Source: Paracoccaceae bacterium
GTDB taxonomy: Bacteria; Pseudomonadota; Alphaproteobacteria; Rhodobacterales; Rhodobacteraceae
Length of the DNA: 64,000 nucleotides
NCBI GenBank assembly: GCA_024742695.1
Contig: JANSXY010000003.1
Location: 228,355 to 292,354 of the forward strand
Direction of reading: 5' to 3'
Position 1 is the first letter of the stretch, and the number at the start of each line of letters is the position of its first letter. Under the pieces are notes generated by a model. That model was given only the letters and a program-made list of their open reading frames with translations, was not told where the DNA came from and ran no database searches. The position numbers and the translations under genes are program-made. Shown here piece after piece: positions 18,487-27,698 of this stretch.

Positions 18487-18542
18487 GACATGGGGAGGCC
18501 GGGGCCAGAAAAGAAAACACCACATGGCCCTCCGTTAGCGCA

Positions 18543-18587
18543 GCAACAATGTTGCGCACACAAGAACCATTCGGTAACGAAGTTACC
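18543..18587. promoter_or_regulatory. two dyad operators in the phaB leader
   Basis: GCAACAATGTTGC (18543-18555) is a 13-bp palindrome, and GGTAAC-GAA-GTTACC (18573-18587) is a 15-bp inverted repeat with perfect 6-bp arms. Both lie 32-76 bp upstream of the phaB ATG, downstream of the phaA terminator. They look like regulator binding sites; which proteins bind is not known. Confidence 0.55.
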
Positions 18588-18618
18588 AACCTGACATGCC
18601 AAGACTGGAGGAACCCCC

Positions 18619-19341
18619 ATGGCAAGAGTTGCACTCGTGACCGGCGGCAGCCGGGGCATCGGCGAAGCGATCTCGAAGGCGCTGAAGGCCGAAGGCTACG
18701 CCGTCGCCGCGACCTATGCCGGCAATGACGCGAAGGCCGCCGCCTTCACCGAGGCCACCGGCATCAAGACCTACAAGTGGAATGTCGCCGATTACGAGGC
18801 CTCGAAGGCCGGCATCGCGCAGGTCGAGGCCGATCTTGGCCCGATCGACACCGTGGTGGCGAACGCCGGGATCACCCGCGACGCGATGTTCCACCGGATG
18901 ACGCCCGAACAGTGGAAGGAAGTGATCGACACCAACCTCACCGGTGTCTTCAACACCGTTCACCCGGTCTGGCCGGGGATGCGCGAACGCCAGTTCGGCC
19001 GGGTGATCGTGATCTCGTCGATCAACGGGCAGAAGGGCCAGGCCGGCCAGGTCAACTACGCCGCGACCAAGGCGGGCGACCTTGGTATCGTCAAGTCGCT
19101 GGCCCAGGAGGGCGCGAAGTTCGGCATCACCGCCAACGCGATCTGCCCGGGCTACATCGCGACCGAGATGGTGATGGCGATCGACGAGTCCGTGCGCGAG
19201 AAGATCATCAAGGGCATCCCCGCCGGCCGCCTCGGCGAGCCCGAGGAAATTGCCCGTTGCGTGACCTTCCTCGCCGCCGAGCAGTCGGGCTTCATCAACG
19301 GGTCCACGATTTCGGCGAACGGCGCGCAATTCTTCGTCTGA
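18619..19341 (+). CDS. phaB: acetoacetyl-CoA reductase
   Basis: This is the NADPH-dependent SDR that makes (R)-3-hydroxybutyryl-CoA, the monomer for PHB synthase. The 240-residue protein has the cofactor motif TGGSRGIGEA, NAGITRD, the PhaB-typical SINGQKGQ segment and the catalytic YAATK. The C-terminal FINGSTISANGAQ is also family-typical. A GGAGG lies before the ATG. The synthase phaC is not in this window. Confidence 0.95.
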   Translation: MARVALVTGGSRGIGEAISKALKAEGYAVAATYAGNDAKAAAFTEATGIKTYKWNVADYEASKAGIAQVEADLGPIDTVVANAGITRDAMFHRMTPEQWKEVIDTNLTGVFNTVHPVWPGMRERQFGRVIVISSINGQKGQAGQVNYAATKAGDLGIVKSLAQEGAKFGITANAICPGYIATEMVMAIDESVREKIIKGIPAGRLGEPEEIARCVTFLAAEQSGFINGSTISANGAQFFV

Positions 19342-19362
19342 TCGTATCGGCGAACGCGGCTC

Positions 19363-19393
19363 GGGGCCGTCCTTCGGGGCGGCCCCTTGCTTT
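19363..19393 (+). terminator. intrinsic terminator after phaB
   Basis: GGGGCCG (19363-19369) pairs with CGGCCCC (19380-19386) around a TCCTTCGGGG loop, followed by TTGCTTT. It lies 22 bp after the phaB stop codon. Confidence 0.7.
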
Positions 19394-19452
19394 GGTCTTG
19401 CCGCGACCGGCGGCATCGGGCAGTCAGCACGCGGCCCCCCGGAGGTTTCGCC

Positions 19453-20328
19453 TTGTCCCGCGCCCGCGCCACCGCCATCGGTTTCACCGCGATCCTGATG
19501 TGGGCGCTGCTGGCGCTGTTCACGGTGGGTTCCGCGCCGGTGCCGCCGTTCCAGCTCAACGCGCTGTGTTTCGCGCTGGGCGGCGCGATGGGGCTGTGGT
19601 GGACGGCCCGCAACGGCGGGCTGGGGCAACTGGCCCGGGTTCCCTGGACGGTCTATGCCTTCGGCACGGCGGGGCTGTTCGGCTACCACGCGCTCTATTT
19701 CTCAGCACTGCGCCTTGCGCCGGCGGCCGAGGCCGGGCTGATCGCCTATCTCTGGCCGTTGCTGATCGTGCTGTTCTCGGGCCTCCTGCCGGGCGAGCGG
19801 CTGGGCGCGGGCCATGTGCTTGGCGCGGTGCTGGCCTTCGCGGGCGCGGCGCTGATCGTGGCCCGCGGCGCGACCGGGGCGGCCGACGCCGCCGCGCTTC
19901 AGGGCTATGCGCTGGCGCTGGCCTGCGCACTTACCTGGTCGGGTTACTCGGTGCTGTCGCGCCGGCTGGGCGCGGTGCCCACGGCCTCCGTCACCGTGTT
20001 CTGCCTGGCCGCCGCGGCGCTGTCGGTGCCCGCGCATATCGCCACCGAAACCACCGCCTGGCCCGAAACGGCGCTGGGCTGGGCGGCGGTGGCGGGGCTT
20101 GGCCTCGGCCCCGTCGGGCTGGCCTTCTACACCTGGGACGTCGGCGTCAAGCGCGGCGACATCCAGCTTCTTGGCACGGCCTCCTACGCCGCGCCGCTGC
20201 TGTCGACGCTGATCCTTGTCGCCGCCGGCGCGGCGGACCCGGGCCTGCATCTGGCCGTGGCCACGGTGCTGATCACCGCGGGCGCGGTGCTTGCGGCCCG
20301 GGCGGCCCGCCGTGTCAGGCCTGGCTGA
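19453..20328 (+). CDS. EamA/DMT-family exporter (YddG-like)
   Basis: The 291-residue protein has ten predicted hydrophobic segments in two EamA halves (ALSWALLALF-type first helix; LALACALTWSGYSVLSRR starting the second). It resembles the YddG aromatic amino-acid exporter branch, though the substrate cannot be proven here. The start is the TTG at 19453, because GGAGG at 19441-19445 sits 7 nt upstream; no better ATG exists. Its last 14 bp overlap the 3' end of the convergent DUF465 gene. Confidence 0.85.
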   Translation: MSRARATAIGFTAILMWALLALFTVGSAPVPPFQLNALCFALGGAMGLWWTARNGGLGQLARVPWTVYAFGTAGLFGYHALYFSALRLAPAAEAGLIAYLWPLLIVLFSGLLPGERLGAGHVLGAVLAFAGAALIVARGATGAADAAALQGYALALACALTWSGYSVLSRRLGAVPTASVTVFCLAAAALSVPAHIATETTAWPETALGWAAVAGLGLGPVGLAFYTWDVGVKRGDIQLLGTASYAAPLLSTLILVAAGAADPGLHLAVATVLITAGAVLAARAARRVRPG

Positions 20329-20482
20329 GCCGGGTGATTTCCTCCTTGATGCGGAGTTTCTGCTTCTTCATTTCGGAGATCTGAAGATCGTCGGCGCCCG
20401 GGCTGCGCTGGGCCTGTTCGACGGCTTCGGACAGGCTTTGGTGTTTCCTGCGCAGTTCCTGAAGATGCGACGCGAGCGACAT
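20315..20482 (-). CDS. YdcH/DUF465 family small coiled-coil protein
   Basis: This 55-residue ORF encodes a charged helical hairpin (LASHLQELRRKHQSLSE; ISEMKKQKLRIKEEI), the typical DUF465/YdcH pattern of short KKxKLxxKDEI helices. GGAGGAG lies just before its ATG. It is convergent with the exporter gene and overlaps it by 14 bp. The family is widespread in proteobacteria and of unknown function. Confidence 0.9.
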   Translation of the reverse strand: MSLASHLQELRRKHQSLSEAVEQAQRSPGADDLQISEMKKQKLRIKEEITRLSQA

Positions 20483-20589
20483 GGACTCCTCCTCTCCAAT
20501 GGATACCTGTCACGATTCCATCACAAACCCCGAGTCGTGTCACCACAAACCGGCGGCCGCGATGAACAACTGCCTACCCGGCGGCGGCG

Positions 20590-21345
20590 TCACAGCGAAA
20601 TCGCCGCACCATCACGCAGAATGGCGGCCGCTTCGCCGGTGAAATCCTCGCCGTCGCCGGAATGAGCGGGCGCGGCGTGCAGCACCAGCGGCGCGAGCAG
20701 CCGGAACGCGCCGCGCCCGCCCTTGCGCGCGGCCACGATCACCCGGCGCGCCGGCCGGCCGGCCCGCGGCGCGACCGGCCGGACCGTCACCGACCCCGCG
20801 CCGCGGCCCAGGGCCGCCAGCAGGTCCGGTAGCCGCTCCGCGGCCTGAATCAGCGTGATCCGCCCGCCGGGGCGCAGCCGTTTCAGCCCGGCGGCGATCC
20901 ATTCTGCCAGCGGCGTGGCTTCGCGCAGCGCCCGGTCGCGCCCCGGATCGGCGGCGGCGGGGGCGGCGGTGCCGTAGTAGGGCGGGTTGGCGATGACGTG
21001 GTCGAAGGCCCGGCCCTTCAGGACCGCCGGCATCGCGGCGAGGTCGCCCTCCACCACTTCCAGCGCGATCCCGTTCCGGACGGCGTTGCGACGGGCGAGA
21101 TCGGCGTAGCCGGGTTGCAGTTCCAACCCGGTCAGCGCCAGGCCCGGCAGCCGCGCGCCAAGGCACAGCACCGCCGCGCCCGCCCCGCAGCCCAGGTCCA
21201 GCACCGCCTCGCCCGCCGCCGCGGGCACCGAGGCGGCCAGCAGCACCGGGTCCATCGCCGCGCGGTAGCCGGTGCGCGGCTGCCAAAGGCGCAATCGTCC
21301 GTCAAGGAAGGCGTCGTCGGTCAGCGCCTCGGGCGGAAAGCTCAT
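20590..21345 (-). CDS. class I methyltransferase, TrmN6-like
   Basis: The 251-residue protein has an SAM-binding loop (VLDLGCGAGAAVLCLG), the acidic motif LTGLELQP and the N6-adenine/amino-methyltransferase motif IANPPYYG. This matches the TrmN6 (YfiC) type that methylates A37 of tRNA-Val, or a related RNA adenine methylase. The ATG at 21345 overlaps the stop of the DUF2007 gene by four bases (ATGA), so the two are probably translated together. Confidence 0.85.
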   Translation of the reverse strand: MSFPPEALTDDAFLDGRLRLWQPRTGYRAAMDPVLLAASVPAAAGEAVLDLGCGAGAAVLCLGARLPGLALTGLELQPGYADLARRNAVRNGIALEVVEGDLAAMPAVLKGRAFDHVIANPPYYGTAAPAAADPGRDRALREATPLAEWIAAGLKRLRPGGRITLIQAAERLPDLLAALGRGAGSVTVRPVAPRAGRPARRVIVAARKGGRGAFRLLAPLVLHAAPAHSGDGEDFTGEAAAILRDGAAISL

Positions 21346-21557
21346 CCCTCGGCGTCGATGCCGTTGTCGCGCAGGATCGCACGGGCGAGGAAGAGATCGG
21401 CCTCGCGCACCATCAGCCGGCGCGGCAAAATGCCGATGGACCCTTCCAGCACGCTCATATGGACGTCCATCGGGAAGGCGGCTATACCCTCGCCTTCGAG
21501 AAGCGCCTCGGCGAACGCGATCTTCGTGGGGTCGGTCGTGCGCAGGAGCTCCTTCAT
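21342..21557 (-). CDS. DUF2007 domain protein
   Basis: The 71-residue protein matches the DUF2007 family ('putative signal transducing protein'): MKELLRTTDPTKIAFAEALL, a GEGIAAF strand and a final LRDNGIDAE. The fold is related to PII-like ferredoxin folds, but the function is unknown. It is upstream of, and overlaps, the TrmN6-like gene, and is divergent from the polyprenyl synthase gene. Confidence 0.88.
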   Translation of the reverse strand: MKELLRTTDPTKIAFAEALLEGEGIAAFPMDVHMSVLEGSIGILPRRLMVREADLFLARAILRDNGIDAEG

Positions 21558-21610
21558 GAATGGGACTTAAGGACAAACCCGAGAGTTTGTCGAGCAATCA
21601 CGGAACGCCG

Positions 21611-22612
21611 ATGGCACTGGCCGACGCCACACAGAAACCGCACGATCGGCTGTCCGGGATGCTGGCCGGCGACATGGCCGCGGTCAACGCCCTGATCCGC
21701 GAGCGCATGGCCTCGGACCATGCGCCGCGGATCCCCGAGGTGACGGCGCATCTGGTCGAGGCCGGCGGCAAGCGGCTTCGGCCGATGCTGACGCTGGCCG
21801 CGGCGCGGATGTGCGGCTACGCCGGGCCCTACCACGTCCATCTCGCCGCCACGGTGGAATTCATCCATACCGCGACGCTGCTGCATGACGACGTCGTGGA
21901 CGAAAGCGCGCAACGCCGCGGCCGCCCGACGGCGAACCTGCTGTGGGACAACAAGTCCTCCGTTCTCGTGGGCGACTACCTGTTCGCCCGGTCGTTCCAG
22001 CTGATGGTCGAAACCGGTAGCCTGCGGGTGCTCGACATCCTCGCCGACGCCGCCGCGACGATCGCCGAGGGCGAGGTGCTGCAACTGACCGCGGCGCAGA
22101 ACCTCGCCACCACCGAGGAGACCTATCTCAAGGTGGTGCGCGGCAAGACGGCGGCGCTGTTCGCCGCCGCGACCGAGGTGGGCGGGGTGATCGCCGGGGT
22201 GCCCGACGCCCAGGTGGCGGCGCTGCGCACCTATGGCGACGCGCTGGGCGTCGCGTTCCAGATCGTCGACGACCTGCTGGACTATGGCGGCGACGCCGCG
22301 ACCACCGGCAAGAACGTCGGCGACGATTTCCGCGAGGGCAAGCTCACGCTGCCGGTGATCAAGGCCGTCGCCCGCGCCACGGCCGAGGAACGCGCCTTCT
22401 GGCAGCGCACCATCCAGAAGGGCGACCAGCGCGACGGCGATCTCGACACGGCGCTGGCGATCATCGACCGGCACGGCACGATGGCCGAGACGCGGGCCGA
22501 GGCGCTGGCCTGGGCGGAAAAGGCCAAGGTCGCGATGCGCCGTCTGCCCGGGCACGACCTGCGCGACACGCTGGTCGACCTGGCCGACTACGTGGTGGCG
22601 CGGATCAGCTAG
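21611..22612 (+). CDS. long-chain polyprenyl diphosphate synthase (octa/decaprenyl)
   Basis: The enzyme elongates farnesyl diphosphate to the ubiquinone side chain. The 333-residue protein has both Asp-rich motifs: DDVVD in [10 protein letters not shown], and DDLLD in QIVDDLLDY, plus GGKRLRP. The residues before the first Asp motif (positions -4 and -5) are small (Thr and Ala), as in synthases making C40-C50 chains; decaprenyl is likely in this group (Q-10). The ATG at 21611 is preferred over 21560, which nearly abuts the divergent DUF2007 start. Its stop overlaps the convergent ispE stop. Confidence 0.94.
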   Translation: MALADATQKPHDRLSGMLAGDMAAVNALIRERMASDHAPRIPEVTAHLVEAGGKRLRPMLTLAAARMCGYAGPYHVHLAATVEFIHTATLLHDDVVDESAQRRGRPTANLLWDNKSSVLVGDYLFARSFQLMVETGSLRVLDILADAAATIAEGEVLQLTAAQNLATTEETYLKVVRGKTAALFAAATEVGGVIAGVPDAQVAALRTYGDALGVAFQIVDDLLDYGGDAATTGKNVGDDFREGKLTLPVIKAVARATAEERAFWQRTIQKGDQRDGDLDTALAIIDRHGTMAETRAEALAWAEKAKVAMRRLPGHDLRDTLVDLADYVVARIS

Positions 22613-23529
22613 GCGGCGCCGATCCGGGGCATCGCCGGGCGGGTCTGGTCCCCCAGAACGCCGCCGGCGACCCACCAGCCGGGATGATCGCGATGCAACC
22701 GGTCCACGGCCGCTTGCGCGGCGAGTTCGGTTTCAAAGAGCCCGAAGCAGGTGGCGCCGGATCCCGACATCCGCGCCAGTCCGCAACCCTCTGTCGCCGC
22801 GATCCGGCCCAGCACCTCGGCGATGATCGGGGCGACCGAAATCGCCGGGGTCTCGAGGTCGTTGCGGCAGGCGGCGAGAAAGCCGATCAGCGCCGCGCGA
22901 TCGCCCAGGTCGGGCAGCGTGTCGGGCATCGGCGGATTGTCGGGCGATGTCAGGGCGGCGAACACGGCCGGGGTGGCGACCGCCACGCGCGGATTGACCA
23001 GGACGGCCGGTACCGGCGCAAGCGACACCCGATCAAGCCGTTCGCCGATGCCGCGGGCACGCAGGGGTGCGGGATGCAGGCACATCGGCACGTCGGCCCC
23101 CAGCGCGACAAGCGCCGGGGCATGCCGTTCCAGCGTGTCCGGCGGCATCGCCCGGGGCCCGCACGCCGGCGCGTTCCCCGCAGCGGCCAGGGCCAGCATC
23201 CCGCGAAACGCCGCCGCCGCGTCCGACGAACCGCCGCCGATCCCCGAGGCCGCGGGCAGGTGTTTTTCCAGCGTCAGTGCCGCGCCGCTTCCCGGTGCGG
23301 CGAGCGCCGCGGCGCGCAGGGCAAGGTTGGTGCCATCGGCGGGCACGCCGGCGGCCTCCGGCCCCTCCACCGTCAGCGACAGGCCGGTGCCGGGCCGAAC
23401 CGTGATCCGGTCGCCGACCGGCGCGAAGCTTACGAGGCTGTCGAGCAGATGATAGCCATCCGCGCGCCGCCCGGTGACATGCAGCGACAGGTTGATCTTC
23501 GCCGGGGCGAAGACGCTAACCGTCGTCAT
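22609..23529 (-). CDS. ispE: 4-diphosphocytidyl-2-C-methyl-D-erythritol kinase
   Basis: IspE is the GHMP kinase of the MEP isoprenoid pathway. The 306-residue protein has the N-terminal [20 protein letters not shown], the ATP loop [16 protein letters not shown] and the C-terminal [12 protein letters not shown]. Its start overlaps the 3' end of the upstream TPR gene by 14 bp, so it is translationally linked to it. It supplies precursors to the polyprenyl synthase next door. Confidence 0.96.
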   Translation of the reverse strand: MTTVSVFAPAKINLSLHVTGRRADGYHLLDSLVSFAPVGDRITVRPGTGLSLTVEGPEAAGVPADGTNLALRAAALAAPGSGAALTLEKHLPAASGIGGGSSDAAAAFRGMLALAAAGNAPACGPRAMPPDTLERHAPALVALGADVPMCLHPAPLRARGIGERLDRVSLAPVPAVLVNPRVAVATPAVFAALTSPDNPPMPDTLPDLGDRAALIGFLAACRNDLETPAISVAPIIAEVLGRIAATEGCGLARMSGSGATCFGLFETELAAQAAVDRLHRDHPGWWVAGGVLGDQTRPAMPRIGAA

Positions 23530-25234
23530 TGACCACTTGCAGCGGCGGCGCGCCTTCCTCGGCCAGCACCGCGTCGAGCCCGACCTCCAGCTTGCGGCGG
23601 ATGCGTTCCGCCTCGTCCTCGGTCTCCGGCCCGAAGGACAGCGCGCGGCGCCACTGGAACTCCGCCTCGCGCTTGCGGCCCACCGCCCAGTAGACGTCGC
23701 CGAGGTGATCGTTGACGATGCTGTCGTCGGGCAGCAGAGAGATCGCGCGCTCCATCTGCACCACCGCCTCGTCGTAACGCCCGAGCCGGTAATAGGCCCA
23801 GCCCAGCGAGTCGACGATATGGCCGCTGTCGGGCCGGGCGGCGACCGCGCGCTCGATCATGTCCAGCGCCTCGTCGAGATTGGTCTTCAGTTCGAGGAAC
23901 GAATAGCCGAGGTAGTTGAGAACCTGCGGCTGGTCGGGGTTCAGCTCCAGCGCCTTGCGGAAATCGGCCTCGGCGGCCGGCCATTCCTTCTCGCGCTCGT
24001 GCGAGATGCCGCGGGCATAGTAGATGAACCATTGGCCGGACTCTTCCGGGCCGAGCCGGGCGATCGCCTCGTCATAGGCTGCCGCCGCCTCGCCGTAGCG
24101 TTCGGCGCGGCGCAGCACGTCGCCCTTCTTGGCCCAGGGCAGCATCAGGTCGGGATGCGAGCGGGTCAGCTGTTCCAGCGCCTCCACCGCCGCCTCGATC
24201 CGGCCGGCCTGCACCAGCGCGTCGGCGCGGCCGATCTCGGCCGAAGGGTAGGAGGGATCGCCGGGCGGGATCCTGTTGTAGACCGCCGTCGCCAGTTCGA
24301 ACTGGTCCTGCTGTTCCAGGATGTCGGCGGCCAGCAGCAGCGCGTCGACAAGGTCGGGGCGCAGGTATTCGGCAAGCCGGGCGTAGACCAGCGTGAACGT
24401 GTCCGAGGATTCGCCGTTCAGCGCCCCCGCGACGGTGAAGAACACCTCCGCCAGCCCGTCGCCAGCATCGCGCACCACGTCGAACCCCACCGGTTCTCCG
24501 GCCGCGATCCGGGCGCGCAGCGCGGCGATGTCCGGGTCGGGATTGACGCCGAAGACGGTGTCGATCAGCGCCGTGGCCTCGGCGCCGCGCTCCAGCTGGC
24601 TCAGCACCTGGGCATGGGCCAGAACGCCGCGCCGGGAGGAGCGGATCGGGCCGCCCGCATCGCCGCCGAGGATCGCGTCGGCGCCTTCGAGGTCGCCCAC
24701 GGACGCAAGCGCCAGCGCCTTGTGATACAGGGCGAAGCTGCGCAGCCCGTCGGTGGCGGCGATCTCGTCGAAGGCGGTCGCGGCCTCCGACATCCGGCCG
24801 GCGCCGAGAAGCGCCCAGGCCCGCGCGAGGCCGACGACAAGCGGGCCGATGGTGCCGCCGCTTGCGTCCAGTCGCTCCAGCGCCCTCTCCCAGTCGTCCC
24901 TGGCCGCGGTTTCCGCCAGCAGCACCAGCGCGGCGATCTGGCTTTGCCCGCCGGTCCCTTCCAGCCGCATCGCGATCGGGACCGCGCGGTCGATCGCGCC
25001 CTGGCCGATGTTGCCGAGGATCGCGTTCTCCATCAGGCTCTGGTTGCGCGGATCCTCGATCAGCGCGCGGGTATAGTAGCTGGCCGCCGCGCGGTAATCG
25101 TTGTGGCCGCTGGCGCTTTGCCCGGCGAGGTAGGCGCCCGCACTCCCCTCGAACGCGGCCAGGCTGCCCGGCAAAGAGACCAGCGCAAGGCCGGCGGCAA
25201 GGATGATCGCATGGGCGCGGGGCGGCATTGGCAA
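23516..25234 (-). CDS. exported tetratricopeptide-repeat protein
   Basis: The 572-residue protein starts with a signal sequence ([19 protein letters not shown]) and carries many TPR helices from about residue 38 to the end (for example [20 protein letters not shown] and [18 protein letters not shown]). Such proteins scaffold envelope complexes; the partner is unknown. The TTG at 25234 lies 8 nt after AGGAGG; an in-frame ATG at 25228 is the alternative. The 3' end overlaps ispE by 14 bp, an arrangement conserved in related bacteria. Confidence 0.88.
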   Translation of the reverse strand: MPMPPRAHAIILAAGLALVSLPGSLAAFEGSAGAYLAGQSASGHNDYRAAASYYTRALIEDPRNQSLMENAILGNIGQGAIDRAVPIAMRLEGTGGQSQIAALVLLAETAARDDWERALERLDASGGTIGPLVVGLARAWALLGAGRMSEAATAFDEIAATDGLRSFALYHKALALASVGDLEGADAILGGDAGGPIRSSRRGVLAHAQVLSQLERGAEATALIDTVFGVNPDPDIAALRARIAAGEPVGFDVVRDAGDGLAEVFFTVAGALNGESSDTFTLVYARLAEYLRPDLVDALLLAADILEQQDQFELATAVYNRIPPGDPSYPSAEIGRADALVQAGRIEAAVEALEQLTRSHPDLMLPWAKKGDVLRRAERYGEAAAAYDEAIARLGPEESGQWFIYYARGISHEREKEWPAAEADFRKALELNPDQPQVLNYLGYSFLELKTNLDEALDMIERAVAARPDSGHIVDSLGWAYYRLGRYDEAVVQMERAISLLPDDSIVNDHLGDVYWAVGRKREAEFQWRRALSFGPETEDEAERIRRKLEVGLDAVLAEEGAPPLQVVNDDG

Positions 25235-25326
25235 GGTCTGTTCCTCCTCAATGGAACGAAACCTAGCCCCCGCCCCCGATCCTGTCCATCCGGCGCGTGG
25301 TTCTGGCGCACCGGTTCACCGGAACG

Positions 25327-26976
25327 TCACATGTTGGGATAATTCGGCCCGTCGCCGCCCTGCGGCGTCGCCCAGTCGATGTTCTGGCTGGGATCCTTGA
25401 TGTCGCAGGTCTTGCAGTGCACGCAGTTCTGGAAATTGATCTGGAAGCGCGGTGCGCCGCCATCCTCCTGCACCACCTCGTAGACGCCGGCGGGGCAGTA
25501 GCGCTGCGCCGGTTCGGCGTATTTCGGCAGGTTGACCGAGATCGGGATCGAGGCGTCGCGCAGCCGCAGGTGGCAGGGCTGGCCCTCGTCGTGGTTGGTG
25601 GCCGCGAACGCCACGTTCGTCAGCCGGTCGAAGCTGAGCCGGCCGTCCGGTTTCGGATAGTCGATCGGCGCGAAATCCGCCGCCGCGCCCGTCGCCTCGG
25701 CGTCGGACTTGCCGTGCCTGAGGGTGCCGAACGGGTTCCAGCCGGTGACATTGGCCACCCACATGTCGATCCCGCCGCCCATCAGCGAGGCCATGAGCCC
25801 GAATTTCGACCACATCGGCTTGACGTTGCGCACCCGCTTGAGATCCTTCGCGATCGGCCCGCTGCGCAATTCGTCCTCGTAGCCGGTCAGCTCGTCGCCG
25901 GCGCGGCCGGCGCCGATCGCCTCGAAGGCGGCTTCGGCAGCGGCCTTGCCCGACAGCATCGCGTTGTGGTTGCCCTTGATCCGCGGCACGTTCACCAGCC
26001 CCGCCGAACAGCCCAGAAGCGCCCCGCCGGGGAACACCACCTTCGGGATCGATTGCCAGCCGCCCTCGGAAATCGCCCGCGCGCCATAGGCCACGCGCTT
26101 GCCGCCCTCCAGAAGCTCCGCGACCATCGGATGATGCTTGAAGCGCTGGAACTCCATGTAGGGGTAGAGGTGCGGGTTCTCGTAGTTCAGGTGCACCACG
26201 AAACCCACGTAGACCTGGTTGTTTTCGAGGTGGTAGATGAACGATCCGCCGCCGGCGTTCGATCCCAGCGGCCAGCCCATCGTGTGGGTGACCGTGCCCT
26301 GCCGGTGCCTCGCCGGGTCGATCTCCCAGATCTCCTTCATGCCGATGCCGAATTTCTGCGGGCACTTGCCCTTCGACAGGCCGTATTTCGCGATCACCTG
26401 CTTCGAGAGCGAGCCACGCACCCCCTCGGCCAGGAAAACGTACTTGCCCAGCAGTTCCATCCCCGGTTCGTAGGCGTCGCCCGTCGTGCCATCGGGGTTC
26501 TTGCCGAACTCGCCGGCCACGACCCCGGCCACCCTGTCGCCGTCCATGACCAGTTCGGAACAGGACATGCCGGGGAAGATTTCCACCCCCAGCCCCTCGG
26601 CCACTTCGGCCATCCAGCGGCAGACATTGCCCATCGAGACGATGTAGTTGCCGTGGTTGTTCATCAGCGGCGGCATCGGCCAGTTCGGGATCCGCAGCTG
26701 CCCGGCCTCGCCGAGAATGTAGAAGTTGTCTTCCGTCACCTCGGTATGGATCGGCGCGCCCATGTTGCGCCAGTCGGGCAAGAGCGCATCGAGGCCCGAC
26801 GGGTCCAGCACCGCGCCCGACAGGATATGCGCCCCGACCTCGGAGCCCTTTTCCAGAACCACGACGTTCAGATCGGCGTCGAGCTGCTTCAGCCGGATCG
26901 CGGCCGACAGGCCGGCGGGCCCGGCGCCCACGATCACGACGTCGTATTCCATGCTTTCGCGGGCGATCTCGCTCAT
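25327..26976 (-). CDS. electron transfer flavoprotein-ubiquinone oxidoreductase
   Basis: ETF-QO passes electrons from acyl-CoA and other dehydrogenases via ETF to ubiquinone in the inner membrane. The 549-residue protein has the FAD-binding GxGxxG (VVIVGAGPAGLSAAIRL), the ubiquinone-binding region around GMKEIWEID, and a C-terminal 4Fe-4S ferredoxin segment (NFQNCVHCKTCDIKDPSQN with an upstream CPAGVYE). The ATG at 26976 has GGAGG upstream. It fits functionally with the acyl-CoA dehydrogenase at 31.6-33.3 kb, though the two are not in one operon. Confidence 0.96.
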   Translation of the reverse strand: MSEIARESMEYDVVIVGAGPAGLSAAIRLKQLDADLNVVVLEKGSEVGAHILSGAVLDPSGLDALLPDWRNMGAPIHTEVTEDNFYILGEAGQLRIPNWPMPPLMNNHGNYIVSMGNVCRWMAEVAEGLGVEIFPGMSCSELVMDGDRVAGVVAGEFGKNPDGTTGDAYEPGMELLGKYVFLAEGVRGSLSKQVIAKYGLSKGKCPQKFGIGMKEIWEIDPARHRQGTVTHTMGWPLGSNAGGGSFIYHLENNQVYVGFVVHLNYENPHLYPYMEFQRFKHHPMVAELLEGGKRVAYGARAISEGGWQSIPKVVFPGGALLGCSAGLVNVPRIKGNHNAMLSGKAAAEAAFEAIGAGRAGDELTGYEDELRSGPIAKDLKRVRNVKPMWSKFGLMASLMGGGIDMWVANVTGWNPFGTLRHGKSDAEATGAAADFAPIDYPKPDGRLSFDRLTNVAFAATNHDEGQPCHLRLRDASIPISVNLPKYAEPAQRYCPAGVYEVVQEDGGAPRFQINFQNCVHCKTCDIKDPSQNIDWATPQGGDGPNYPNM

Positions 26977-27163
26977 CTGGTCCTCCGGCTGGCCGCGGGC
27001 GGGCGCATTGTGTCGCAAAGTCCGGGGATCGTTAGCGTGAATGGACGGGTCAGGCAACGCCGGTGCGGCGCAAAGCCGCCGGTTCGCGACCTGCGGGGCC
27101 CGCGACCCTCTTGCAATCGTGGCCGCACTCGGTTGTGGTGGGCCGATGTGACGAACCCGCCCG

Positions 27164-27193
27164 CGGCCCTCGCAAGGGCCGTGGCATCTTTTT
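27164..27193 (+). promoter_or_regulatory. terminator-like hairpin in the greA leader
   Basis: CGGCCCT (27164-27170) pairs with AGGGCCG (27175-27181) around CGCA, followed by TGGCATC and TTTTT (27189-27193). It ends 13 bp before the greA ATG and lies upstream of the gene, so it is a candidate leader attenuator rather than a 3' terminator of another gene; the upstream gene is divergent. Confidence 0.6.
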
Positions 27194-27206
27194 GCCCGGG
27201 AGCGAG

Positions 27207-27677
27207 ATGGACAAGATTCCGATGACCCGCGCGGGGCATGCCGCGCTTGACGGCGAGTTGAAGACGCTGAAGTCGGTGGAACGCCCGGCCGTGATCCGCG
27301 CGATCGCCGAGGCGCGCGAGCATGGTGACCTGTCGGAGAACGCCGAGTATCACGCCGCGCGCGAGAAGCAGAGCTTCATCGAGGGCCGGATCAAGGAGAT
27401 CGAGGCGATGCTGTCGCTGGCCGAGGTGATCGACCCGACGAAGCTGTCCGGCCCGATCAAGTTCGGCGCGACCGTGACGCTGGTCGACGAGGATACCGAC
27501 GAGGAAAGAACCTACCAGATCGTCGGCGAGCCGGAGGCCGACATCGAGCGCGGGCTGCTGAACATCCGCTCGCCCCTGGCGCGTGCACTGATTGGCAAGG
27601 ACGAAGGTGATAGCGTCGAGGTGCGCACCCCCGGTGGCGAGAAGTCCTACGAGGTGGTGCAGGTCAGGTACGTCTGA
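27207..27677 (+). CDS. greA: transcription elongation factor GreA
   Basis: GreA rescues backtracked RNA polymerase by inserting its coiled coil into the secondary channel. The 156-residue protein has the N-terminal coiled coil with the acidic tip ([18 protein letters not shown] and E residues that hold the catalytic Mg) and a C-terminal FKBP-like domain ([14 protein letters not shown], then VRTPGG). The ATG at 27207 gives the normal length. A terminator-like hairpin lies in its leader. Confidence 0.96.
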   Translation: MDKIPMTRAGHAALDGELKTLKSVERPAVIRAIAEAREHGDLSENAEYHAAREKQSFIEGRIKEIEAMLSLAEVIDPTKLSGPIKFGATVTLVDEDTDEERTYQIVGEPEADIERGLLNIRSPLARALIGKDEGDSVEVRTPGGEKSYEVVQVRYV

Positions 27678-27698
27678 GCCGGAGGTTTCGAAACGGCC

